DNA from: Methanomassiliicoccaceae archaeon
Lineage (GTDB): Archaea; Thermoplasmatota; Thermoplasmata; Methanomassiliicoccales; Methanomethylophilaceae
NCBI GenBank assembly: GCA_003555025.1
Contig: PWHV01000017.1
Span: 1 to 42,754, forward strand
Reading direction: 5' to 3'
DNA length: 42,754 bases
In this document: positions 9,215 through 16,637 of the stretch, piece by piece
How positions within the stretch are numbered: the first letter of the stretch is position 1
Layout of the letters: each line of letters begins with the position of its first letter
Notes under the pieces: model-generated
What the model saw: only the letters and a program-made list of their open reading frames with translations
Database searches by the model: none
Told to the model about the DNA's origin: nothing
Position numbers and translations under genes: made by a program

Positions 9215-9378
9215 ACTCCGGTTTTATCCGGGTTTTCATCAGTTTCCGATGACGGGTCAAGGGCATATCACGCATCGTTCCGCCGTGCTGGCATCATCCA
9301 CAGGGACTCTCGTTCTTGTCCTTTGGATCATGAACTGCCTTAGGCATACGGAAGCGGGCAGCGGCTGTTGGCCTACGC

Positions 9379-10743
9379 TCAATCCGCGGATTCGGTCACG
9401 TCCTGCGTGTACTTCTTCTTGAAGGACCTCGCCAGCCATGAAGGGGCGATCATGGCGGTGAAGATGGACATGAACACCACGATGGAGTACATCTCCCTGC
9501 TTATCGCCCCGGCGGTGAGGCCGATGGCGGCGATGATTATGCCCACCTCGCCACGTGGGGACATCCCCGCACCGACGATCTCCCCCGAGTGGTAGCCAAG
9601 GGATTTGTCGGTGCCCATCACACCGATTATGCCCGCGATGTACTTACCGGCGATGGCGAGGAAGATGACCACTATGGTCAGCGGTATCAGTGGCGCGAAG
9701 CCGTCCAACTCCACCCGCATGCCCACGTAAACGAAGAAGAAGGGCACCAGGAAACCGTTCAACGCCTTGATCTTGGGGACAAGCTCCTCCTGGGCGTACT
9801 CCGCGAAGAGCATGCCGGCGAGGAAGGCGCCGATGATGGCAGCCAGACCGAGGGAGAGGGCCATGGCGGAGAGCCCCAGGCAGACTATTATCGCCAGAGG
9901 GAAAGGGTCTATCTTCAGCGACCACTCCTTCTCATCGCAGACGACCCCCTTCTCGGCGAGGCGGCAGCGGTGATTGTGCCTCAGCAACGGGAGGCAATAA
10001 GCGCAGAAGAAGAGTATGAAGAGCACGAAACCTACGGCCAGCGCCACGCTAAGAACCAGGTCGGCGATGTTGATCCCGCCGGCGCCTGCCGTCGCACCGG
10101 CCACGGCCACGACCACGGCCAATATTATCATGGCGATGATGTCGTCGACCACCGCGGCGCCGATGATTATCTTGGACTCGATGGTGTCCATCACGTTTAA
10201 CTCGGTCAGCACCCGGGCGGTGATGCCGATGCAGGTGGCCACCATCGCTGCGGACATGAACAGCGCATGATCGAACCAATCAGGGTGGGGGACTATGTGG
10301 ACCTCGTAGACATAGATGACCATGAAGCCGAGAATGAACGGCAATATCGCGCCCAGGGTGGCGACCGCCGTAGAGGGCTTACCCACCGCCCGAAGCTCGG
10401 AGACCTTTGTCTCCAGGCCTACGAAGAACAGCAGGAATATGACGCCCAGGTTGGCGATGACCTCGAAGATCTCATGGTACACGCTGGGCTCGTGGGGGTC
10501 GAACTCTATCATCAGGCCGCTGGCCAGCGTCCAGTCCCCGATCATAAGGTTCGCCAGCAGTATGCCCGCGAGTATCTCTCCGATCTGGCCCAGCATCCCG
10601 ACGCGTGTGAATATCTCAGCGAATATCCTGGCCAGGACGAAAATGATGAACAGTTGGATTAAGGCCGCCTCCAACAGCATCATGTCCTCCAAAGGGGCCA
10701 TCAACTCGTAGAGGAAGTCCCCCGCCGCATCGAGGTCAGGCAT
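9379..10743 (-). CDS. CPA2-family cation/proton antiporter (copy 1)
   Basis: Predicted Na+/H+ or K+/H+ exchanger of the Kef/NapA type, 454 residues, about 12-13 membrane helices. It shows the paired-aspartate VVDDI motif in the ion-binding helix, typical of electrogenic exchangers of the superfamily, and the SPRGEVGIIIA motif near the C-terminus. It is very like the next gene along its whole length. A hydrophilic loop with CRLAEKGVVC, shared with copy 2, separates two membrane halves. ATG 10743 has a Shine-Dalgarno-like GAGGT 8-12 bases upstream; another ATG in frame lies at 10779. There is no RCK domain. The ion transported cannot be told from sequence. Confidence 0.9.
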   Translation of the reverse strand: MPDLDAAGDFLYELMAPLEDMMLLEAALIQLFIIFVLARIFAEIFTRVGMLGQIGEILAGILLANLMIGDWTLASGLMIEFDPHEPSVYHEIFEVIANLGVIFLLFFVGLETKVSELRAVGKPSTAVATLGAILPFILGFMVIYVYEVHIVPHPDWFDHALFMSAAMVATCIGITARVLTELNVMDTIESKIIIGAAVVDDIIAMIILAVVVAVAGATAGAGGINIADLVLSVALAVGFVLFILFFCAYCLPLLRHNHRCRLAEKGVVCDEKEWSLKIDPFPLAIIVCLGLSAMALSLGLAAIIGAFLAGMLFAEYAQEELVPKIKALNGFLVPFFFVYVGMRVELDGFAPLIPLTIVVIFLAIAGKYIAGIIGVMGTDKSLGYHSGEIVGAGMSPRGEVGIIIAAIGLTAGAISREMYSIVVFMSIFTAMIAPSWLARSFKKKYTQDVTESAD

Positions 10744-10875
10744 GATATCAACCTCAATGCCTTTTGATATGGTGACCATAAAGATTTTTTGTTGGTCAAC
10801 GGCACGGACGCTAAAGCTTGCAGGCTAACGACCGGTATGGAAATGGAATGGAAGATGTTTAAGCCGCCCAGCCGC

Positions 10876-12234
10876 CTACTGGCTTTCCGTCACGTCATCC
10901 AGATACTTCTTCCTGAAGGACCTGGCCAGCCAGGGAGGCGCTATCAGGGCGGTGATGATGGACATGAAGACCACCACGGTGTACATGTCGCGGGATATGG
11001 CGCCGGCGGTGAGGCCGATGGCGGCGATGATTATGCCCACCTCGCCACGGGGCGACATGCCGATGCCAACGATGTCCCCGGTCTTCTTGCCCAATGACTT
11101 GTCGGTCAGGGTCACTCCGAGGTAGCCTGCTGCGTACTTGCCCAGTATGGCCAGTATTATCGTTCCTATGGCCAAGGGTATGATGTCCACGAATCCGGCC
11201 ATCTCCACCCGCATGCCCACGTACACGAAGAAGAACGGCACGAGGAAAGCGTTGATGCCCTTGAACTTGCTCTCCAGCTTGTCGTGGGCGAACTCGGCGA
11301 AGAGCATGCCGGCGAGGAAGGCGCCGATGATGGCTGCCAGACCAAGGGAGAGGGCCACGGCGGAAAGGCCCAGGCAGGTGAGCATGGCCAGCGGGAACGG
11401 TTCCAGCTTAAGGGGCCAGTCCCTATCCTGGCAGCTGACGCCCTTCTCGGTCAAGCGGCAGATCTGCTTCTCCTTGATCTTGGGCATGCCAGCGCAGAGC
11501 AGCAGTATGGAGGCCACGAATATTAGTGCGATTAGGATGGTCAATCCTATATTGGCGAGGTCCAATCCGCCGCCGGCCATCGCCCCGCCGGATATGCCTA
11601 CCACCACAGCCAGAACTATCATGGCCAAGATGTCGTCGACAACAGCGGCGCCGACGATTATCTTGGACTCGATGGTGTCCATGACGCCCATCTCGGTGAG
11701 GACCCTGGCGGTGATACCGATGCAGGTGGCGACCATGGCGGCCGCCATGAACAGCGCGTGTAAGAACCAGTCGTCATGAGGCACGAGATAGACCTCGTAG
11801 GCGAAGATCAGGCCGAAACCCAGCACGAAGGGGAATATCACGCCGAGTATGGCGACCCAGGCCGCCGTCTTCCCCACGGCGCGCAGGTCGCAGATGCGGG
11901 TCTCCATCCCCACCGCGAACAGCAGGAATATGACGCCCAGGTTGGCGATGACCTCGAATATCTCATGGTACACGGAGGGATGGTCCGGGTCCCAGGCGAT
12001 ATCAAGGCCGGCGGCGATGGTGAAATCGCCGATGAAGAGGTTGGCTATGAGTATGCCCGCCACAATCTCCCCCACCTGGCCTAGCATCCCGAATTTGATG
12101 AATATCTCCGCGAAGAGACGCGCCAGGAAGAATATGATGAACAGCTGGAACAGCACCGTCCCCATCAGCTGCATCTCCAACAGCGGCGCGGTAAGGTCGA
12201 ATAGAATCTCGCCTAGGTTGTCCATGAAAGACAA
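10876..12234 (-). CDS. CPA2-family cation/proton antiporter (copy 2)
   Basis: Tandem paralogue of the preceding antiporter, 452 residues. The ion-binding VVDD pair is at residues 198-201, and it shares the MSPRGEVGIIIAAIGLTAG motif and the Cys259/Cys268 loop CRLTEKGVSC. The coded start is a TTG at 12234, four bases after a strong GAGGTGA Shine-Dalgarno; the ATG at 12225 is the alternative. A TATA-like box (TTCTATTATAGG on the minus strand, about 12263-12274) lies upstream. The 132-base gap to copy 1 means both could share a transcript, although copy 1 has its own AT-rich upstream region. Duplication followed by specialisation is likely; substrate is unknown. Confidence 0.9.
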   Translation of the reverse strand: MSFMDNLGEILFDLTAPLLEMQLMGTVLFQLFIIFFLARLFAEIFIKFGMLGQVGEIVAGILIANLFIGDFTIAAGLDIAWDPDHPSVYHEIFEVIANLGVIFLLFAVGMETRICDLRAVGKTAAWVAILGVIFPFVLGFGLIFAYEVYLVPHDDWFLHALFMAAAMVATCIGITARVLTEMGVMDTIESKIIVGAAVVDDILAMIVLAVVVGISGGAMAGGGLDLANIGLTILIALIFVASILLLCAGMPKIKEKQICRLTEKGVSCQDRDWPLKLEPFPLAMLTCLGLSAVALSLGLAAIIGAFLAGMLFAEFAHDKLESKFKGINAFLVPFFFVYVGMRVEMAGFVDIIPLAIGTIILAILGKYAAGYLGVTLTDKSLGKKTGDIVGIGMSPRGEVGIIIAAIGLTAGAISRDMYTVVVFMSIITALIAPPWLARSFRKKYLDDVTESQ

Positions 12235-12546
12235 GGTCTCACCTCGCTTTTGATACTAGATTGCCTATAATAGAATTTCGGTCCAAACGAGGCTATGGGC
12301 CGTTTTCTTTACCTGCCGTCTCGTGTCAAGTCGGTCAGCGGTTTCCCACGCCACCGTACTCGGAGCGGAATCATCTCACTGCCCATGGTGGGCAGAACTC
12401 TATCAACACTGTCAATACTTTCCCAGTTCATGATTGAGGCGGCATGTTTGCAATTTTATAACGGCGTTGATCATCGATCGAAATGACGATTGCTGGAATC
12501 AGCGATGGAATACGATGGGGATTGGCCCAGGTCAAGGTTCTACCGG
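12235..12546. other. Intergenic region between antiporter copy 2 and nikR
   Basis: About 310 bases without a convincing gene. The left end holds the TATA and Shine-Dalgarno of antiporter copy 2. The right part holds a strong plus-strand TATA (see separate entry) pointing toward the 3' end of nikR. No tRNA-like fold or repeat was seen. Confidence 0.5.
12450..12462 (+). promoter_or_regulatory. Strong TATA box pointing into the nikR 3' end
   Basis: CAATTTTATAACG is centred about 26 bases before ATG 12483, the spacing seen at leaderless genes in this window. The ATG opens a 43-codon frame that runs antisense into nikR. It could drive a small peptide or an antisense RNA; neither is proven. Confidence 0.4.
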
Positions 12547-12930
12547 CTAGCTGCGCACGAACTTCACGTATTCGGCCACGCTCTTGGAATGGATGTCTTG
12601 CAGCATGGACTTGATTTCTTCAGCCTCCCCCCTGACGATGAGTACCTCCAGGCACTTGTGGTTGCGCAGGTGGGAGTGAAGGTGGGTCTGTATCATGTCC
12701 TCGTTCTTGTGTATGATGTTCATCAGCCAGGTATCGTTGTGCCTGCTGTGGACGATGATGGCCACCCCCTCGACCTCTCCCGCGAGGTCCTCGCGCTCCT
12801 TCATCTCCGCCTCCGCCGCGCGGAGGCACAGGCGTATCGCTTCGCTCCGATTGCTGAGGCCCAGGGTCTGCTGCAGGCAGTCGAGGTCCTCGATATTCTT
12901 GTCGTTCAATGATATGCTGACAACGGCCAT
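12547..12930 (-). CDS. nikR: NikR-type nickel-responsive regulator
   Basis: Ribbon-helix-helix repressor with a C-terminal ACT-like metal-sensing domain, 127 residues. The DNA-binding part is MAVVSISLNDKNIEDL...SNRSEAIRLCLR. The metal site aligns with E. coli NikR: His74, His85, His87 and Cys93 fall at the same spacing as His76, His87, His89 and Cys95, within THLHSHLRNHKCLEVLIVRG. All four high-affinity nickel ligands are therefore kept. It is divergent from a TroA/ZnuA-type metal ABC importer, across a 181-base AT-rich spacer with direct repeats, so it probably controls that importer. ATG 12930 is the family-typical start. Metal specificity is inferred from ligand conservation. Confidence 0.9.
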   Translation of the reverse strand: MAVVSISLNDKNIEDLDCLQQTLGLSNRSEAIRLCLRAAEAEMKEREDLAGEVEGVAIIVHSRHNDTWLMNIIHKNEDMIQTHLHSHLRNHKCLEVLIVRGEAEEIKSMLQDIHSKSVAEYVKFVRS

Positions 12931-12996
12931 GGTAAATCGTCCCGTGTGATAGATTGGTTGTTGATTATTATTGTCGACCCTTCACTTTATTGAACA

Positions 12997-13034
12997 GTAT
13001 GGATTGTTATTTGTCCCGTATGTGAATTGTTATT
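12997..13034. promoter_or_regulatory. Paired direct repeats, candidate metalloregulator operator
   Basis: GTATGGATTGTTATT (12997-13011) is repeated as GTATGTGAATTGTTATT (13018-13034), starting 21 bases apart, in the spacer between nikR and the metal importer. A weaker relative, GTGTGATAGATTGGTTGTTG, lies at 12944-12963. The E. coli NikR half-site is GTATGA, so the shared GTATG is suggestive. The copies here are direct, though, not the inverted arrangement of the classical operator. Confidence 0.4.
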
Positions 13035-13080
13035 AAAGTTGTAGGTGATTTCCTTTAATATTTATGAAGATGCTAATCAA

Positions 13081-13089
13081 ATATTAATA
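13081..13089 (+). promoter_or_regulatory. TATA box of the metal importer operon
   Basis: ATATTAATA is centred about 27 bases before ATG 13112 and supports a leaderless start for the substrate-binding protein. Confidence 0.55.
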
Positions 13090-13111
13090 ATCATTCAATA
13101 ATTCCTTTTGC

Positions 13112-13969
13112 ATGCAACCGGTTCAGTTACTCGCCGCCATGCTCGCCGCAGCCCTTTTGCTCGCAGGCGGCATCATAATACTGGGTTCGGATGAAGATGA
13201 CAGAGCGGAGATCGCCGTCACATTGGCCTGGCAGAAGGAGATGGTGGAGTGGATAGGCGGGGACCACTTCAAGGCGACCCACATGGTGAGACCCGGTGAG
13301 GATCCCCACGTCCCCGAGGGGATGACCCCGGCGGAGGTGGTGTCAGCGGCCAATTCCGAGGCCTACTTGTACATAGGTGCGGGCATGGGATGGGAATCGA
13401 CGCACCTCAGCACCATAGAATCTGAGTTGCCTGAACTGAAGATGTTCAAGATGTCCGAGGGTGTGGACCTCATACCGCGGGGAGCGAGCAACGACTCCCA
13501 TATATGGACGCTTCCCGACAATCTGCTGATAACGGCGAACAACACCAAGAACGCCCTCATCGAGCTCGACCCTGAGAACGAGGCGGACTACATAGCGGGA
13601 TACGAGAGTTATGTCCAGAAAGTCAACGAGATAAAATCACTGGCCGATGACAAGCTGGGTGACGCCGATGGCAACGAGTTCCTGGTTTTCCATTCCGCCT
13701 GGCAGTATTTCGCTCAACACTACAACCTGACTGAGGTGGCCCTCCAGGACGAGTTCGGAAGTGACCTCGACCCGACCACAGTAGCCAGCTGGATAGACAA
13801 CAACCATGCTGGCCTGGACAAGATGTACGTCAGGCCTCATGACCCCGTCAATGAGGGGGCTTTCGCCGATCAGGGGATCGAGGTCGTGATTATGAACCCG
13901 CTCTCGCTCAATTGGTTGGACGAGTTGGAAAAGTTCATTAACGAATTGGAGGATTTCTCCGCGGCCTGA
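13112..13969 (+). CDS. Metal ABC importer, substrate-binding protein (TroA/ZnuA type)
   Basis: Extracytoplasmic cluster A-I binding protein that captures a transition metal, 285 residues. A hydrophobic N-terminal anchor or signal (residues 5-25) has no lipobox cysteine. Three family metal ligands are visible as His66 (PGEDPH), His130 (NDSHIW) and His194 (FHSAW). The fourth position, normally Asp in a DPL motif, reads Asn262 in MNPLSLNW. There is no histidine-rich loop of the kind seen in many zinc-specific ZnuA proteins. It is first in an operon with its ATPase and permease and divergent from nikR. The metal could be zinc, manganese or, given nikR, nickel; this is unresolved. Confidence 0.9.
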   Translation: MQPVQLLAAMLAAALLLAGGIIILGSDEDDRAEIAVTLAWQKEMVEWIGGDHFKATHMVRPGEDPHVPEGMTPAEVVSAANSEAYLYIGAGMGWESTHLSTIESELPELKMFKMSEGVDLIPRGASNDSHIWTLPDNLLITANNTKNALIELDPENEADYIAGYESYVQKVNEIKSLADDKLGDADGNEFLVFHSAWQYFAQHYNLTEVALQDEFGSDLDPTTVASWIDNNHAGLDKMYVRPHDPVNEGAFADQGIEVVIMNPLSLNWLDELEKFINELEDFSAA

Positions 13970-13984
13970 TGGCTCTGTGTTACG

Positions 13985-14749
13985 ATGGCAAGCAGTCCGC
14001 CCATAGAAATCGATGACCTCACCGCGGGTTACGGCAGCAACATCGTCCTCGAGGGCGTCAGCCTCAGGCTTGAGGAGAAGGATTTCCTCGCCGTCATCGG
14101 GCCGAACGGAGGGGGGAAGACCACACTCCTCAAGGCCATACTGGGCATCATAACCCCTCTCAAGGGCGATATTCGCATCTTCGGAGAAACGGTCGGCAAC
14201 GGTCTGAGAAAGATTGGCTATGTGCCTCAGAGAGGTAACTTCGACAGCAGCTACCCCATATCGGTTTACGACGTGGTCCTGATGGGGACCCGGGTGATGA
14301 AGGGCTACAGCCCCCGCTACAGCGCGGAGTGCCACGAGAGGACGGCAGAGGCTTTGGAGATAGTCGGCATAGAGGACCTGGCGGAATACAGCCTTTCAAA
14401 GCTCTCCGGGGGGCAGATGCAGAGGGCGTTGCTGGCGAGGGCCATGGCCGGCAGGCCGGACATACTGCTCCTCGACGAGCCCACCGCCAGCCTGGACCCG
14501 CATATCAAGGAGTGCATCTATGACTCCCTGCGCCGCATAAACAAGGACCTCGCCATCATGATCGTCACCCATGACATCGGAGTGGTCTCCACCCACGTCA
14601 AGAGGGTGGCATGCCTGAACAAGAACATAATAGTCCATGACGAGCCTTTGATAACCCCCGACATGCTGGAGATGGGCTACCATTGCAACGTGGAGCTGTT
14701 GGCCCACGGCGTGCCGCACAGGACATACGGGGAGCATGACCATGACTGA
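13985..14749 (+). CDS. Metal ABC importer, ATP-binding protein (ZnuC type)
   Basis: Cytoplasmic ATPase of the metal importer, 254 residues. Walker A is GPNGGGKTT, the Q-loop is VPQRG, the signature is LSGGQMQRA, Walker B is LLLDEPTAS and the switch histidine is in VTHDIG. All are intact. ATG 13985 lies 15 bases after the binding-protein gene. The stop overlaps the start of the permease gene, so the three genes form one operon. The ZnuC/TroB/MntB-like family is clear, but the metal cannot be assigned from this subunit. Confidence 0.95.
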   Translation: MASSPPIEIDDLTAGYGSNIVLEGVSLRLEEKDFLAVIGPNGGGKTTLLKAILGIITPLKGDIRIFGETVGNGLRKIGYVPQRGNFDSSYPISVYDVVLMGTRVMKGYSPRYSAECHERTAEALEIVGIEDLAEYSLSKLSGGQMQRALLARAMAGRPDILLLDEPTASLDPHIKECIYDSLRRINKDLAIMIVTHDIGVVSTHVKRVACLNKNIIVHDEPLITPDMLEMGYHCNVELLAHGVPHRTYGEHDHD

Positions 14750-15617
14750 TTGGGGCATGGTGCTCTCCATAGGCCTCATCCAGAACATGTTCCTGGCCAC
14801 CATAATGGCCAGTGTGGTGTGCGGGGTGATCGGCACCTATGTGGTGGTGAAGAGGATAGTGTTCGTCAGCGGCGGGATAGCGCACACCACCTTCGGAGGC
14901 GTCGGTTTCGCGTATTACCTGCAATCGGTCTACCTGGTGTCATGGTTCACGCCGATGATCGGCGCTATAGTCTTCGCGGTGGCCGCGGCGCTCATAATCG
15001 GCTCCCCCCGCATAAACAAGATAGTGCGCGAAGACTCCACCATCGGCGTGCTATGGGTGGTCGGAATGGCGCTGGGTGTGCTTTTCATAAGCCTCACCGA
15101 CCACAACGTGGTGCTGGTGAGGTCGTACGAGAGCATCCTGTTCGGGAACGTTCTCCTCGTCAGCAGCCAGAACCTTCAGGTAATGGCCGTCATGGGCATA
15201 GTCATACTGTCCCTGGTGGCTTATCTGTACCGCGATCTGCAGATACTCACCTTCGACGAGACCCAAGCAAGGATAAGCGGCATCAACGTAACCTTGATGA
15301 ACATCCTGCTCTACGTGCTGGTCGCCTTGACCTGCGTCTTCGTGATGAACATCGTGGGCATAGTCCTGGTCATAGCCCTGCTGACACTGCCCGCGGCCAT
15401 AGCGAGCATGTTCAGCAACGACCTGCGGCAGATCATGGTCCTGGCGACGGTGTGCGCGCTGGTGCTCTCGTTTCTGGGCCTGGTGCTGTCGATAGAGTTC
15501 AGCATACCACCGGGGGCCTCGATCGTGCTCACCCTAGCGGTGTTCTTCATGCTCTCCCTGGGGATCAAGTCCTACCATGACCGTGGAGCGGTAGTATCGA
15601 AGGCGGAGAGGGATTGA
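14742..15617 (+). CDS. Metal ABC importer, permease (ZnuB/TroC type)
   Basis: Membrane channel subunit of the metal importer, ABC-3 family, 291 residues with about eight or nine membrane helices. Family-typical stretches are GGIAHTTFGGVG (near residue 48) and the C-terminal MNIVGIVLVIALLTLPAAIA. ATG 14742 is preferred because GGGGAG lies seven bases upstream; ATG 14736 in the same frame is the alternative. The start overlaps the ATPase gene by 8 bases. A small hairpin followed by T residues lies just after the stop and may end the operon. Confidence 0.94.
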   Translation: MTDWGMVLSIGLIQNMFLATIMASVVCGVIGTYVVVKRIVFVSGGIAHTTFGGVGFAYYLQSVYLVSWFTPMIGAIVFAVAAALIIGSPRINKIVREDSTIGVLWVVGMALGVLFISLTDHNVVLVRSYESILFGNVLLVSSQNLQVMAVMGIVILSLVAYLYRDLQILTFDETQARISGINVTLMNILLYVLVALTCVFVMNIVGIVLVIALLTLPAAIASMFSNDLRQIMVLATVCALVLSFLGLVLSIEFSIPPGASIVLTLAVFFMLSLGIKSYHDRGAVVSKAERD

Positions 15618-15643
15618 AGAAAGGGTTTTGAAATGAAAGGTTA

Positions 15644-15666
15644 CGGCTCAGATGTAGCCGTTTTCC
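15644..15666 (+). terminator. Possible terminator hairpin of the metal importer operon
   Basis: ACGGCT (15644-15649) and AGCCGT (15657-15662) form a six-base stem with a seven-base loop, followed by TTTCC. It lies 27 bases after the permease stop and overlaps the end of the convergent SDR gene. A short stem, so modest support. Confidence 0.3.
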
Positions 15667-16637
15667 TTATACCATTCCACCGTTTCGCGCAGGCCCTCCT
15701 TGAGATCGTAGGCCGGAGAGTATCCCAGCTCCGTCATGATCTTGTCCACCGAGTAGCTGCGGTCGCTGTTCACCGCGTCTACGGTGCTCAGCCTCCACAT
15801 GAAATTGTCACGGCGGAGCAGGGCGTTGGCCCCCTGGACCGGCGCTATCATCGCCTTGGCGAGCATGGGATTGAGGCGGATTCTCGGCCTGGGCTTTCCG
15901 ATTATCTCCGCCAGCATCGAGTAGACCTCCTCGTAGCTGTAGGAGCGACCCTCGCTGACTATGTAGGTCTCACCGATGGAGGACGGATCGTTGAGGGCAA
16001 GGATGTGCGCCTGGACCACGTCCTTGACATGAACGAACTGGACATGGCTCTTGCCTTTGCCGATCATGAAACGGGAGGCGATGGAATTGGCGAAGGAGGT
16101 TATGAACCAGAAGGACACGTCGTTGACGTTGCGGGGGCCGTATATGCCGGAAGGGCGGAGGATGGTGTAGCGCAGGCCGCTGCGCTCGAAACGTCGTACG
16201 ACCTCCTCCGCCATAAGCTTGGAGCGCCCGTAGTCGAAGGCGGGATGGGGGTCGCTGTACTCGTTGGCGGGAATCGCCTCCACCGGCCCCATCGCCTCAG
16301 TGGAGGAGCAATAGATGAAGCGTTCCACGCCCTCGCCCAGGGCGGCCTTGATGAGATTCTCGGTGCCGTCGACGTTCACCCTCCGATAGTTTTCCCATTT
16401 GCCGGAGAACGTGTAATAGGCGGCCAAGTGAATGACGGCGTCCACCCCTCGGACCGCCTCCCGCAACGACGGAGGGTCGTCGAGGTAGCCCTCGCGCAGC
16501 TCCACGCCCATCTCCTCCAGCCGGGAGGTGTCGCTGCTGCCGCGCACCATGACCGCCACCTGGTGGCCGTCCTCGAGCAGACCTTCCGTCATATGCCCGC
16601 CGAGGAACCCTGTCGCCCCGGTCACCAGGACCTTCAA
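15648..16637 (-). CDS. NAD(P)-dependent extended SDR (3-beta-HSD / epimerase-like)
   Basis: Extended short-chain dehydrogenase/reductase, 329 residues. The Rossmann dinucleotide motif is TGATGFLGG (6-14), the serine/threonine is in YCSSTEAMG, and the catalytic pair is Tyr136-X3-Lys140 (YGRSK). The sequence is closest in style to 3-beta-hydroxysteroid dehydrogenase/dihydroflavonol reductase-like members. The start is a TTG at 16637 with GAGGTG five bases before it, and TTGA overlaps the stop of the luxC-like gene, so the two are translationally coupled. As the third gene of the luxE-luxC-SDR operon it may act on the same aldehyde or carbonyl product. Its substrate is not known. Confidence 0.88.
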   Translation of the reverse strand: MKVLVTGATGFLGGHMTEGLLEDGHQVAVMVRGSSDTSRLEEMGVELREGYLDDPPSLREAVRGVDAVIHLAAYYTFSGKWENYRRVNVDGTENLIKAALGEGVERFIYCSSTEAMGPVEAIPANEYSDPHPAFDYGRSKLMAEEVVRRFERSGLRYTILRPSGIYGPRNVNDVSFWFITSFANSIASRFMIGKGKSHVQFVHVKDVVQAHILALNDPSSIGETYIVSEGRSYSYEEVYSMLAEIIGKPRPRIRLNPMLAKAMIAPVQGANALLRRDNFMWRLSTVDAVNSDRSYSVDKIMTELGYSPAYDLKEGLRETVEWYKENGYI

